Below are positions 9,378 to 17,957 of a DNA stretch of 63,402 nucleotides, one piece after another (the first letter of the stretch is position 1; every line of letters starts with the position of its first letter). The DNA is from Rhodoplanes elegans (GTDB lineage Bacteria > Pseudomonadota > Alphaproteobacteria > Rhizobiales > Xanthobacteraceae), in contig NZ_NHSK01000067.1 in the NCBI RefSeq assembly GCF_016653355.1, forward strand, positions 1 to 63,402, written 5' to 3'. Under the pieces are notes generated by a model. The model was not told the origin of the DNA and ran no database searches. It saw only the letters and a list, made by a program, of their open reading frames with translations. The translations under genes and the position numbers were made by a program.

Positions 9378-9501
9378 GTCATCCTGAGGTGCTCGTGCCC
9401 GGCGACGACAGTCGCCGAGCACGAGCCTCGAAGGATGCCGGCCTCCGACTCCCAAACCGTCGCCCTTCGAGGCCCGGCTTCGCCGGGCACCTCAGGGTGA
9501 C
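9378..9501. repeat. Intergenic inverted repeat, tal-pgi to gnd spacer
   Basis: Palindromic element. The left arm (gtcatcctgaggtgctcg, 9378 on) matches the right arm (ggcacctcagggtgac, to 9501) in reverse complement. Inner inverted segments are cctcgaaggatg at 9426-9437 against cgcccttcgagg at 9471-9482, and cccggcttcgccggg, a perfect small hairpin, near 9473-9487. This is a common Rhizobiales intergenic palindrome type from memory. It lies between tal-pgi and gnd in the same transcription direction. Confidence 0.78.
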
Positions 9502-9558
9502 GGTGAGAGTTCGTGTTTCGTGGCTCCGGTGTAGCGACTTCTTTCCAGCTCCGAGCGG

Positions 9559-12408
9559 TCAGCTCAGCGCCTGCTCCACCGCCGCGGCGAGGGCCGAGAG
9601 GCCTGCCCCGACGTCGGTCTTGATGTGGATGCGCAGCGCCCGCCGGCCGCGCTCGGAGAGCACGCCGAAGTCGCCGCGCGCCTGCGCCGCCTTGACGATG
9701 CCGAAGCTCGCGGTCTGCCCGGGGATCGCGAGATCGGGATGATCGTCGGCCGTGATCTGCAGGACGACGCCGGTGTCCGGGCCGCCCTTGTAGGCCTGAC
9801 CGGTCGAGTGCAGGAAGCGCGGGCCGAAGCCGACGCAGGTCGCCACCGTCTTGTGCGCCCGCACCGCGAGCCGCATCGCCTGCAGGGTCCCGATATGGGC
9901 GGGGTTGCGGGCCACGTAGGCGAGCAGCGCGACGTAGTCGCCCGGCTTCACCCGGGCGAGATGCGCCTTCAGCCAGCTCGCCGGATCGGCCCCGGCACCA
10001 GCCGCGCGCAGCGCCTCGGCGTTCTTCGGATCGGTGAAGACGTCGAACGAGCCGCTCGACGCCACCGGGGTCTCGGGCGGCAGCTTGCCGGTCGCCTCGA
10101 ACGCCGCGGTGAGCTCGCGAGTCTTGATCTTGGAAGCTTCCACGTCGGGCTGGTCGAACGGGTTGATGCCCATCACGGCGCCGGCCACCGCGGTGGCGAT
10201 CTCGAAGCGGAAGAACTCTTGGGCGATGGCGGCGCGGTCGCGCAACGTGATGCGCACCACCGGGTGGCCGGCGTGCTCCAGCGCCTTGATCTCGGCGTCG
10301 TGCGGCGAGGCAGCATCCGAGGCGAGCCGCAGGTCGACGAAGATGCGATCCTTGCCGTAGCACACCACCGAGCCGAGCGGCTCGCCGTCCACCGGGATGA
10401 TCGCCTTGCCGTTCTTGCCGGTCGACTCGGCGACGAGCTGCTCGGTCCAGGCGCCGAAGTCGGCCAGCGCCGGCGAGGCCAACATCGTCATCTTGTCACG
10501 TCCCGCCTTGGCGGCGAGCCCGAGCACGAGGCCGAGCTGAACGCCGGGATTGGCGGCGGGGGGCACGTCGGGCCCGCAGGCGTGCACCATCACGTCGGCC
10601 GAGTCGAGGAAGGCCTCGACGTCGATGCCGGCGGCGGCCGCCGGCACCAGGCCGAACGGCGACAGCACCGAGTAGCGGCCGCCGATCGTCGGCTCGCCGT
10701 GGAAGATTTTTCGGAAGCCGTCGCGCGTCGCCACCTTCTCCAGCGACGAGCCCGGATCCGTCACGGCGACGACGTGGCTGCCGGCCTTGTCGCCGACCGT
10801 CTTCTTCAGCCGGTCGAAGAAGTAGGCGAGCATCACGTTCGGCTCGGTGGTGGAGCCCGACTTGCTCGACACGATGACCAGCGTGGTGGCGAGCTTCACG
10901 GCGGCTTCGGTGGCGCGCACCTGCGCCGGGTCGGTCGAGTCGAGGATGCGCAGCTTCGGGAAGCCGGGCTGCGGCCCGAACACCTCGGCCAGCACCTCCG
11001 GGCCGAGGCTCGAGCCGCCCATGCCGAGGAGCAGCACGTCGGTGAAGCCCGAAGCCTTCACGTCGGCCGCGAAGGCCTGGTAGTCGGAAAGCTTCGCGCG
11101 GCCCTCGACCGTGCCGGTCAGCCAGCCGAGCCACTTCGCCTCGTCGGCGCCGGTCCACACGCTCGCGTCCCTGGCCCACAGGCGACGGATCAGGCCGCCG
11201 GCGCGCCAGCGCTCCGTCTCCTTCGCCACCGCCTCGGCGAGATCGCGCGGCAGCGCGATCGCCTGCGCGTTGATGCGGTCGCCGAGCACCTCGGCGCGCT
11301 TCTGGGCGACGGCGCCCAAGAGCTTGTCGGCGGCGTCGGCGAACAGCTGCACGCCCTCGGTGACGAGCTGGTCCGTGACGGCGTCGAGCGAGATGCCGAG
11401 CCGGTCGAGCGCGGCGAGCGCCGCCTCGGCCTCGTCGACGCCGCGCTGCAGGGTCGCGGCCGGGGTGCCGTGGTCGCGGAAGGCGTCGAGCGTCGCCGGC
11501 GGCACCGTGTTGACGGTGTCGGGTCCGATCAGCTCGTCGACATAGAGAACGTCGCTGTAGGCCTTGTTCTTGGTGCCGGTCGACGCCCACAGGAGCCGCT
11601 GCGGCCGCGCGCCTTTGGCGGCGAGGGCCTTCCAGCGCGCGCCGACGATCATCTGCTCGTAGCTGCGATAGGCGAGCTTGGCGTTGGCGATCGCAATCTC
11701 GCCGAGGAGCTCCTCGATGCGCGCCTTCTCGGCCGGGTCGGTCGCGGCCGCCGCCTTCGCCTCGAGCTGCGCATCGACGGCGCTGTCGATGCGGCTGACG
11801 AAGAAGCTCGCGACGCTCGCGACCTTCGACACGTCGCCGCCCTTGGCCGCGAGGTCCTCGAGCCCGGCCATGTAGGCGTCGGCGACCTCCTCGTAGACGC
11901 GGCGGGCGAACAGGAGCGTCACGTTGACGTTGATGCCCTCGCCGATCAGCGTGCGCACCGCCGGCACGCCCGGCGCCGTGCCCGGCACCTTCACCATCAG
12001 GTTCGGCCGGGCGACGTCGGCCCACAGGCGCCGCGCCTCGGCGACGGTCGCCTCGGTGTCGAGCGCCAGATAGGGCGACACCTCCAGGCTGACATAGCCG
12101 TCGGCTCCGCCGGTGGCGTCGTACACCGGGCGCAGCACGTCGGCCGCCTTCTGGATGTCGGCGATCGCGAGCGCCTCGTAGAGATCGACGACGCTGCGGT
12201 CGCCGTCCGACAGCGCCGCCCGGATGGCGTCGTCGTACTCGGACGAGCCGCCGATCGCCTTCTCGAAGATCGCCGGGTTGGAGGTGACGCCGCGGACGCC
12301 GTCGTCGGCGACCAGCCGGGCGAGGTCACCCTTCTCGACGAAGCCGCGGGCGACGAAATCGAGCCACACGGCCTGACCCTGGGCGTGCAGCGCTTTCAAA
12401 AGGGACAT
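9559..12408 (-). CDS. tal-pgi: Bifunctional transaldolase / glucose-6-phosphate isomerase
   Basis: 949-residue fusion. Residues 1 to about 370 are a transaldolase: [12 protein letters not shown], and NLMVKVPGT with the probable Schiff-base Lys140. Residues from about 400 to the end are phosphoglucose isomerase: [19 protein letters not shown], the phosphate-binding [15 protein letters not shown] and the C-terminal [16 protein letters not shown]. It thus links non-oxidative pentose phosphate chemistry to fructose/glucose 6-phosphate interconversion in one chain. The fusion is known in several bacterial groups including Bradyrhizobium relatives. First gene of the operon tal-pgi, gnd, zwf, pgl, MBL hydrolase. 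A plausible promoter lies about 90-115 bases upstream. Confidence 0.95.
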   Translation of the reverse strand: MSLLKALHAQGQAVWLDFVARGFVEKGDLARLVADDGVRGVTSNPAIFEKAIGGSSEYDDAIRAALSDGDRSVVDLYEALAIADIQKAADVLRPVYDATGGADGYVSLEVSPYLALDTEATVAEARRLWADVARPNLMVKVPGTAPGVPAVRTLIGEGINVNVTLLFARRVYEEVADAYMAGLEDLAAKGGDVSKVASVASFFVSRIDSAVDAQLEAKAAAATDPAEKARIEELLGEIAIANAKLAYRSYEQMIVGARWKALAAKGARPQRLLWASTGTKNKAYSDVLYVDELIGPDTVNTVPPATLDAFRDHGTPAATLQRGVDEAEAALAALDRLGISLDAVTDQLVTEGVQLFADAADKLLGAVAQKRAEVLGDRINAQAIALPRDLAEAVAKETERWRAGGLIRRLWARDASVWTGADEAKWLGWLTGTVEGRAKLSDYQAFAADVKASGFTDVLLLGMGGSSLGPEVLAEVFGPQPGFPKLRILDSTDPAQVRATEAAVKLATTLVIVSSKSGSTTEPNVMLAYFFDRLKKTVGDKAGSHVVAVTDPGSSLEKVATRDGFRKIFHGEPTIGGRYSVLSPFGLVPAAAAGIDVEAFLDSADVMVHACGPDVPPAANPGVQLGLVLGLAAKAGRDKMTMLASPALADFGAWTEQLVAESTGKNGKAIIPVDGEPLGSVVCYGKDRIFVDLRLASDAASPHDAEIKALEHAGHPVVRITLRDRAAIAQEFFRFEIATAVAGAVMGINPFDQPDVEASKIKTRELTAAFEATGKLPPETPVASSGSFDVFTDPKNAEALRAAGAGADPASWLKAHLARVKPGDYVALLAYVARNPAHIGTLQAMRLAVRAHKTVATCVGFGPRFLHSTGQAYKGGPDTGVVLQITADDHPDLAIPGQTASFGIVKAAQARGDFGVLSERGRRALRIHIKTDVGAGLSALAAAVEQALS

Positions 12409-12495
12409 GATCCAGATCCACGGTTTACGGATGCCGGCCGGCCCGACGACGGACCCGACGTCCGCCGCGGCCGGGGCGGCGCGAAGCTCGGGCCG

Positions 12496-12523
12496 ATCTT
12501 AGACCTTCGGGCGGACGCCACAA
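12496..12523 (-). promoter_or_regulatory. Candidate sigma70 promoter for tal-pgi operon
   Basis: On the minus strand TTGTGG (12518-12523) is followed after 16 bases by TAAGAT (12496-12501), about 90 bases ahead of the tal-pgi start. The -35 match is moderate. No other good pair is seen in the 190-base spacer. Confidence 0.4.
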
Positions 12524-12598
12524 CGACTACCCGGGCGATATTGGGTCCGCGACCGCGGCGCGGCCAGGGTCTCCGGGCGGCCTGCCGGCGCGGCCCGG

Positions 12599-12994
12599 TC
12601 ACGCTTCCGCGAGAACGGCTTCGAGCGCCCGGGCGAGGCTTTCGGAGCGGAACGGCTTCTGGACGACCGGCCGGTCGGCCCAGTCGGGCGCCAGCCCGTC
12701 GACCCCGTAGCCGGTGGTGAAGACGAAGGGGATGCCGCGGGCCCGCAGCCGCTCGGCGACCGGATAGACCTCGACCCCGTCGAGATTGACGTCGAGCACG
12801 GCGACGTCGGGGGCCTCCTCGTCGAGCGCCGCGAAGGCGTCCTCGATGCAGGCGACGTTGCGCACGACCTTGCAGCCGAGCTCGCGCAGGACGTCCTCGA
12901 TGAGGAACGAGATGATGGCCTCGTCCTCGACGATGAGGACGTTCAGACGACCGAAGCTCGGATAGGACGGGTCTTCGTTTTCGTCCGACATCAT
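12599..12994 (-). CDS. Single-domain response regulator (receiver only)
   Basis: 131-residue CheY-like receiver without an output domain. The acidic pocket is VLIVEDEA (E23, D24), the phosphoacceptor is Asp68 in AVLDVNLDG, and the conserved Thr/Lys pair lies in FVFTTGYG and VVQKPFRSE. The start chosen is ATG 12994, whose ATGA overlaps the stop of the upstream kinase gene (12991-12994); an earlier start at 13030 would lie deep in the kinase. It is almost surely the phosphorylation target of the coupled HWE kinase. Such lone receivers often act as phosphate sinks or relay to a second kinase; the output is unknown. Confidence 0.88.
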   Translation of the reverse strand: MMSDENEDPSYPSFGRLNVLIVEDEAIISFLIEDVLRELGCKVVRNVACIEDAFAALDEEAPDVAVLDVNLDGVEVYPVAERLRARGIPFVFTTGYGVDGLAPDWADRPVVQKPFRSESLARALEAVLAEA

Positions 12995-14043
12995 CCCGGC
13001 GTCGACGACAATGGAATATCCATCGTACATCGCAGCCCGGAGGGATCCCAGTCAAGCACGGTGGTGCCGTGCAACTGGCGCGCGAGGCCCTCGCGGACGA
13101 GCCGCGAGCCGAAGCCGGCCTGGGCGGGAGGCTTCTGCACGGGCGGGCCGCCGCGCTCCTCCCAGACGATCCGGACGGTCGGCACCTCGCCGCGGTCCTC
13201 GACGCTCCAGGCGACCGTGACGTGGCCGGCCGCGACCGACAGCGCGCCGTGCCGGGCGGCGTTGGCGGCGAGCTCGTGGAACACCAGCGAGAGGGTGAGG
13301 GCCGCCTGGGCGCCCAGCCGGATGGTGTCGCCGGCGGCGCGCAGCCGGTCCGGGCGACCGCCGCAGTTCGGCCCGACGGCGCTCTCGACGATGGTGCCGA
13401 GATCGATCGGCTCCCACCGGCCGCGGGTGAGCTGGTCGTGCGCCCGGCTCAGCGCGACGAGACGGCCCTCGAAATCGTCCTGCGCCTCGCGCGGCAGGCC
13501 GCATTTGCGGATCGTGTGATCGGCGAAGGACTGCACCGTCGCCAGCGCGTTCTTGACCCGGTGATTGAGCTCGTTGAGAAGCGCGCGTTGCTGATGGTCG
13601 GCGCGCTTGCGCTCGGTGATATCCTGGAAGCAGCCGACGGCCCCGACCAGAGTGCCGTCCTCGGTGATCGGCTCGACATTGGCGAGCACGATGGCCCGCC
13701 CGCCGTCGGAGCGCTCCAGCACGATCTCGCGGTCCCGCACCGGCTGGCCGGTGCGCATGAACTGGCCGACCGGGGTGTCGGCGAGGCCGAGGTGGTGATG
13801 GGCCGGGTCGGTGTCCCGCACCGCGCGTGGCGGCCAAGCGGCCGGGGAGTCGTCGGTCACCACCGGAGAGCGGCCCCACATCTCGGCCGCCCGGCGGTTG
13901 CAGTGGACGATCGCGCCGGCGCCGTCGCAGAGATAGGCCGCGACCGGGAGCGCGTCGAGCATCTCCTTCCAGGAGCTGAGCTTTCCGGATGCGACCGGGG
14001 ATCCTCGACCGCCTACGGCGGGCATGCTCACAGCGGCATCCAT
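12991..14043 (-). CDS. PAS-domain HWE-family sensor histidine kinase
   Basis: 350-residue soluble kinase. A PAS domain covers about residues 22-145 (MLDALPVAAYLCDGAGAIVH ... GAVGCFQDITERK). The dimerisation box LLNELNHRVKNALATVQS holds the phospho-His161. The HWE marks are present: His256-Glu257 in the N box (FHELAANAARHG) and the WEE near 294. HWE kinases are typical of alphaproteobacteria and often sense light, redox or small ligands through PAS. No membrane segment is seen, so sensing is cytosolic. AAGGA lies seven bases before ATG 14043. It is coupled to the receiver gene by a 4-base overlap. Confidence 0.9.
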   Translation of the reverse strand: MDAAVSMPAVGGRGSPVASGKLSSWKEMLDALPVAAYLCDGAGAIVHCNRRAAEMWGRSPVVTDDSPAAWPPRAVRDTDPAHHHLGLADTPVGQFMRTGQPVRDREIVLERSDGGRAIVLANVEPITEDGTLVGAVGCFQDITERKRADHQQRALLNELNHRVKNALATVQSFADHTIRKCGLPREAQDDFEGRLVALSRAHDQLTRGRWEPIDLGTIVESAVGPNCGGRPDRLRAAGDTIRLGAQAALTLSLVFHELAANAARHGALSVAAGHVTVAWSVEDRGEVPTVRIVWEERGGPPVQKPPAQAGFGSRLVREGLARQLHGTTVLDWDPSGLRCTMDIPLSSTPG

Positions 14044-14152
14044 TCGGTGTCCTTCACGGGGCGCGATCCTGGCAGGACCATGGCCGCGCCGACAACGCGC
14101 CAGCCCGGAAATGGTTCCATCTCCGGGCCACCCCTTAGCCGCCGGCTTAATC

Positions 14153-14773
14153 CTATTCGGCGGGGACGATCCGGGGGCCGGAGGACCGCTCGGCCGGCGC
14201 GTCGAGGTCGCCGTCGGCGTTGCGACCGATCTCGGCGCGCCACGGCCGCCACAGCTCGAGCCCGATCAGCACCGCGACCAGCGCGGCAGCCAGCGCCAGC
14301 GCGCCGCTCCAGTACGGGACGCCGAGCAGGTCCGCGAAGGTGATCTTGCCCTGCCCCTGACCGAGGAACGTCGTCTTGAGCCACGGCTCGGCATACGAGA
14401 AGGTCACGGCCCCGGCGAGACCGCCGACGAGCGTGAAGATCGCGTCGCGATAGCCGGCGCCGATCTGGGCGAGCGTCGTTCCCGGGCAGGCGCCGGCGAG
14501 CGCGATGCCGATGCCGAGGATCAGGCCGCCGACCACGTCGGCGGCGTAGAGGGCCGCCTTGGGCTGCAGCTTGACGATGCCGAGCCCGTGCAGGACGGCG
14601 AGCACCACGGCGCCGGTCGCGACCGCGGTGAGGAACATCTTGAGCATGACGAAGCTGCGCATCTGCATCTGCCCGACGATGATGCCGGGCTCGAAGACGC
14701 GCCCCTTCTCCAGCAGGAAGCCGAACACCACGCCCATGGCGAGACCGACCGGCACGGCGACGAACAGCGACAT
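14153..14773 (-). CDS. YeeE/YedE-type (DUF6691) membrane protein, C-terminal half of split permease
   Basis: 206-residue polytopic membrane protein of the YeeE/YedE superfamily, whose characterised members import thiosulfate or related sulfur compounds. The family Cys motif is seen as ALAGACPGTTLAQIGAGY, and there are four to five hydrophobic segments. The C-terminal 35 residues are a charged cytosolic tail. Two-gene systems of this kind (each half about 150-200 residues) are common in proteobacteria, next to sulfide oxidation genes. It follows the other half by 33 bases, with GGAGGAG ahead of the start, so the pair form one operon. Confidence 0.85.
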   Translation of the reverse strand: MSLFVAVPVGLAMGVVFGFLLEKGRVFEPGIIVGQMQMRSFVMLKMFLTAVATGAVVLAVLHGLGIVKLQPKAALYAADVVGGLILGIGIALAGACPGTTLAQIGAGYRDAIFTLVGGLAGAVTFSYAEPWLKTTFLGQGQGKITFADLLGVPYWSGALALAAALVAVLIGLELWRPWRAEIGRNADGDLDAPAERSSGPRIVPAE

Positions 14774-14806
14774 GGAACTCTCCTCCTCTCGGATCGTCCG
14801 GACGGA

Positions 14807-15328
14807 TCAGATGCGGCGCAGCAGCAGCATCGCGGTGGCGATGCCGCCGACGAACATGGCGGCGACCGCGACGGTCGAGCCGACGGCGAGCTGGGCGACT
14901 CCGGAGAGCCCGTGGCCCGACGTGCAGCCGTCGGCGAGGCGCGCTCCGAACAGCATCAGGAAGCCCGCCACGAAGGCGACCGCGCAGCGCACCGGACGCG
15001 ACGGGGTGCCGAGCGCCCGCGTCCAGATCGGCGACACGCCGCGGCGCAGGGAGCCGGAGAGAAACGCCGACAGGAAGGCGCCGATCGCGACGCCCACGAC
15101 GAGCGCCACCTGCCACCAGTTCTTGGCGGTCGCGGCGACGTGCTTGGCCACATAGTCGATCTTCAGGATCGACGGATCAACGAGCCCGGCGAGGGTGCCG
15201 CCGATCGTGACGAAGGACGACGAAGCGCCGAGCGCGGTGTCGATCAGCAGGAAGGCCGGGATCTGCAGGAGGCCGATGAGGGCCCCGGCGACATAGGGCG
15301 ACCAGGCACGGTCGGTGAGCGCGATCAT
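14807..15328 (-). CDS. YeeE/YedE-family membrane protein, N-terminal half of split permease
   Basis: 173-residue partner of the preceding entry. The conserved Cys motif is GARLADGCTSGHGLSGVAQL, the hallmark of this sulfur-transport family. Start ATG 15328 has GGAG eight bases upstream; a longer open frame upstream crosses the promoter and is rejected. Membrane helices are visible at YVAGALIGLLQIPAFLLI, VALVVGVAIGAFLSAFL and VAVAAMFVGGIATAMLLL. First gene of a two-gene operon with a palindromic operator over the -10 region. Uptake of thiosulfate or a persulfide-like compound is inferred from the family. Confidence 0.85.
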   Translation of the reverse strand: MIALTDRAWSPYVAGALIGLLQIPAFLLIDTALGASSSFVTIGGTLAGLVDPSILKIDYVAKHVAATAKNWWQVALVVGVAIGAFLSAFLSGSLRRGVSPIWTRALGTPSRPVRCAVAFVAGFLMLFGARLADGCTSGHGLSGVAQLAVGSTVAVAAMFVGGIATAMLLLRRI

Positions 15329-15376
15329 GCGAAATGCTCCGGGAGTGCGGCGCACCGGCTGCGCCGTCCCGGACAC

Positions 15377-15419
15377 TTTCTCATATTCGCAATTATGAAA
15401 TCAAGGGCGCCGTTATGAA
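15377..15419 (-). promoter_or_regulatory. Promoter with overlapping palindromic operator for sulfur permease operon
   Basis: In otherwise GC-rich DNA, an AT-rich palindrome TTTCTCATA-N8-TATGAAA spans 15377-15400. On the minus strand it overlaps a good -10, CATAAT (15392-15397), with a weak -35 TTCATA 16 bases upstream. The core reads ATTC-N8-GAAA (15385-15400), one base from the ATTC-N8-GAAT site I recall for the sulfide-sensing ArsR-family repressor SqrR/BigR. A repressor binding here would block the promoter. No ArsR gene is in the window. Confidence 0.5.
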
Positions 15420-15475
15420 GGCTGTCGACCCGGCGGCGGCGTGCGCGAAGACCCCGGCGGGCGCCGCAGCGAACC

Positions 15476-15733
15476 TCAGGGGAACCGCGGAAGCCTGACG
15501 CCCAGATCGGGATCGAGATCGGCGCTCGGCGACCGACCGAGAGGCAGTTGGGGCGCGACCGCGTCGGGGGCTCGCGTCTCCGTCGACACCCGCAGCCGCC
15601 CGACCGCGAGCGTCACCCGCGCGACCATGGCGCCGTCGTCGGCATCCGGGCTTGTCGTATCCAGTCGGGAGCCGAGCATGGAAATGCCTCCCGTGCGCAC
15701 GAGGAGCGCGCGCACGTTCACGTCGTTCTGCAT
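15476..15733 (-). CDS. Doubtful small protein, 85 residues
   Basis: Unrecognised frame with GC-rich third positions like its neighbours, but without a clear ribosome binding site. The product begins MQNDVNVRALLVRTGG and has a mixed polar middle and a proline-rich end, without a signal peptide or membrane segment. A CtrA-like site lies about 70 bases upstream on the same strand, which is the main reason to keep it. The overlapping plus-strand frame is more arginine/serine-biased and looks less likely. Could equally be non-coding. Confidence 0.22.
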   Translation of the reverse strand: MQNDVNVRALLVRTGGISMLGSRLDTTSPDADDGAMVARVTLAVGRLRVSTETRAPDAVAPQLPLGRSPSADLDPDLGVRLPRFP

Positions 15734-15960
15734 TGTCTACGGAAGCCGGCGCCGGGGAACGCCTCACATCGTCACGACACACCCGAGAACCGGCAGGATC
15801 ACGTTAACCATTCGTTAGAGCGTGAATAGTCCGTTCGACTGCGATTCGTAAGACCACGCAACGTTATTGGGTGATCTTCCATCAAGAGCCCTGATGGTGC
15901 GAAGCAGCGAACGCGCCGCGACGTGACGTGACGTGACGCGCTCCGCCGCGGCCGAGCTCG

Positions 15961-17703
15961 TCAGTCCTCGTCGGGCGCGTCCTCGATCGGATCGTAGCGG
16001 GTCGCGTCGAAGCCGAGCAGATTGAACGACTGCACCATGTGGGGCGGCAGCGGCGCCGTGACGTCGATGACGCCCTGGCGCGGATGCGGAATCACCAGAC
16101 GCCGCGCCATCAGATGCAGGCGATTCTGGATGCCGCCCGGCAGCTCCCAGTTCTCGATCGAGAAGTATTTCGGATCGCCGACGATCGGATGGCCGATATG
16201 CGCCAGATGAGCACGGAGCTGATGCGTGCGCCCGGTCACCGGCTTGAGCGACAGCCATGCGAGTCGCTGCGCCGCCGTCTCCACCACGGCGTAGTAGGTG
16301 ACGGCGTGGCTCGCCCCCTCCTCGCCGTGCTTGGCGATACGCATCACGCTCTCGTCCTCGCGCTCCTCCTTGATCAGGAAGGTCGAGATGCGGCCCTGGC
16401 GCGGCTTCGGCACGCCGGCGGCGAGCGCCCAGTAGACTTTCCGGGCCGAGCGCGAGCGGAAGCTGCCGGCGAGCGTCGAGGCGGCGAAGCGCGTCTTGGC
16501 GATCAGCAGGCAGCCGGCCGTGTCCTTGTCGAGCCGGTGGACGAGGCGCGGCCGCTGGCCGCGCTGATCGCGCAGCACCTCCAGCATGCCGTCGACATGG
16601 CGCGTCGTGCCGGAGCCGCCCTGCACGGCGAGCCCCATCGGCTTGTTGAGCACGAGAACGTCGGCGTCCTCGTAGAGCGTGATCGACTTCAGGAAGGCGC
16701 GGGTCTTCTCGTCGGCCTCGGACGACGCGCCGGAGGTCTTCGGGGCGTCGAGCCGCAGCGGCGGCACGCGCACCGACTGGCCCTCCTCCAGACGGTCCTT
16801 GGTGTCGACGCGCTTGCCGTTCACCCGCACCTGGCCTTTGCGGACGATGCGCTGGATGTGACTGAACGACAGCCCCGGGAAATGCGCCTCGAAGAAGCGG
16901 TCGACCCGCATGCCGGATTCGTCGGCCGTGACAACCAGGGTCTGCACGGCCGTCGGAGGCGGAGCGCTCGACTCGACCTCGGTCTCGGGCGCGGCGTCGG
17001 ACGCCTCGTCGCGATCGACGGTGTCGCGCTCGAACCTCTCGCGCGCGTCGGTGTCACGCTCGCGCCGGGGGCGCGGAGCCGCGTCGCGCGCCGCCGCCGG
17101 AGGGCGCGCGCGAGCCGGGCGTTGCGGGCCCTCGCGATCGTCGCGACGCTCCGGACGGGCCCGGCCGCCGCGCGGCCGCTCGCCGGGAGACCGCGCGTCG
17201 TCGAAACGACGCTCGGCGAACCGACCCTCCTCGCGACGCTCGTCGAAACCCTCGTCGAACGCCGGCGCCTCCGGCTCCGCCTCCCGGCGCTTGCCGGTCT
17301 TGATGAAGCGCCGGTCGGGCGCGGCACGCTCCTTCTTGTTGCGGCCGGTGAGCGGACGGTCGTCGCGGCGGAACTGGCCGTAGCCGGCCTTCTCCCGCCC
17401 CTCGTCGCGATCCCGGCGCGGCCCGCGGCCGCCCTCGCCGGTGGCCCGCTTGCCGCCGAATCCCGTCCCGCCCGGCCGGCTCGCCCCGCGGGTGCCCTTC
17501 GGTTTGTCGCCCGGCCGCCCTGCGTCACCCGGCCGGCCCGAGAACTTGCCGCCGCCGAACTTGCCGGGGCCCTTCCCCGGGCCTCCGGCGCGGCCACGCC
17601 CCGGCTCTCCCCGTCCCGGCCCGCCGGCGCGGTCGTGATCACGCGGTCCAGAGATCCGCCGTCCGCCGCCGGGCTGCCGCGGTCCACCGCTTCCTCGTGC
17701 CAT
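15961..17703 (-). CDS. RluA/RluC-family 23S rRNA pseudouridine synthase with long RG-rich N-terminal tail
   Basis: 580 residues, nearly twice the usual RluC length of about 320. Residues 1 to about 255 are disordered, first Gly/Arg/Pro/Lys-rich (GGPGRGEPGRGRAGG), then Arg/Glu-rich. An S4 RNA-binding domain (about 260-320: MRVDRFFEAHFPGLSFSHIQ) and the catalytic domain follow, with HRLDKDTAGCLLIAKT and catalytic Asp392, then the VTGRTHQLRAHLAHIGHP motif. RluC converts uridines 955, 2504 and 2580 of 23S rRNA in E. coli; site choice here is inferred. The tail probably binds RNA. Single gene, divergent from the AlkX-like gene. Confidence 0.9.
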   Translation of the reverse strand: MARGSGGPRQPGGGRRISGPRDHDRAGGPGRGEPGRGRAGGPGKGPGKFGGGKFSGRPGDAGRPGDKPKGTRGASRPGGTGFGGKRATGEGGRGPRRDRDEGREKAGYGQFRRDDRPLTGRNKKERAAPDRRFIKTGKRREAEPEAPAFDEGFDERREEGRFAERRFDDARSPGERPRGGRARPERRDDREGPQRPARARPPAAARDAAPRPRRERDTDARERFERDTVDRDEASDAAPETEVESSAPPPTAVQTLVVTADESGMRVDRFFEAHFPGLSFSHIQRIVRKGQVRVNGKRVDTKDRLEEGQSVRVPPLRLDAPKTSGASSEADEKTRAFLKSITLYEDADVLVLNKPMGLAVQGGSGTTRHVDGMLEVLRDQRGQRPRLVHRLDKDTAGCLLIAKTRFAASTLAGSFRSRSARKVYWALAAGVPKPRQGRISTFLIKEEREDESVMRIAKHGEEGASHAVTYYAVVETAAQRLAWLSLKPVTGRTHQLRAHLAHIGHPIVGDPKYFSIENWELPGGIQNRLHLMARRLVIPHPRQGVIDVTAPLPPHMVQSFNLLGFDATRYDPIEDAPDED

Positions 17704-17957
17704 GTCCTACCTCGGATCGGATGAATGCGGGGGCGCGAGCGCGTCCCCCGGATGACCGTACGCGACCGCTCGAGCCGGACCGATGCCGACAGCCGAGGCG
17801 ACGGTGCCGTGCCTGTTGAACGCTGGTGTCGCGAATTTCGACGCGTTGAGCAAGCACCGGAATGGTCGGGCTGTCCGGCGCTCCGGCCGCCGGGCGCCGC
17901 GGGGGCCCGACCGCCCCCTCTCGTGTCGCCGCCCCGCATGGGCTAGGACTCGGGGCG

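Larger units (their letters stand above)
15329..15960. other. Intergenic region without a convincing gene
   Basis: 632 bases between the permease operon and the RluC-like gene. Besides the operator at 15377-15419 it holds one doubtful short frame (15476-15733), a CtrA-like TTAA-N7-TTAG at 15804-15818, and an acgtg triple repeat at 15921-15935 just after the pseudouridine synthase stop codon. No RNA gene was recognised. Confidence 0.6.

Noticed and set aside
9625-12720. 1031-residue plus-strand ORF across tal-pgi
   Set aside because: Arg/Asp/Leu-rich mirror of the tal-pgi gene; no family resemblance; typical antisense frame of very GC-rich coding DNA.
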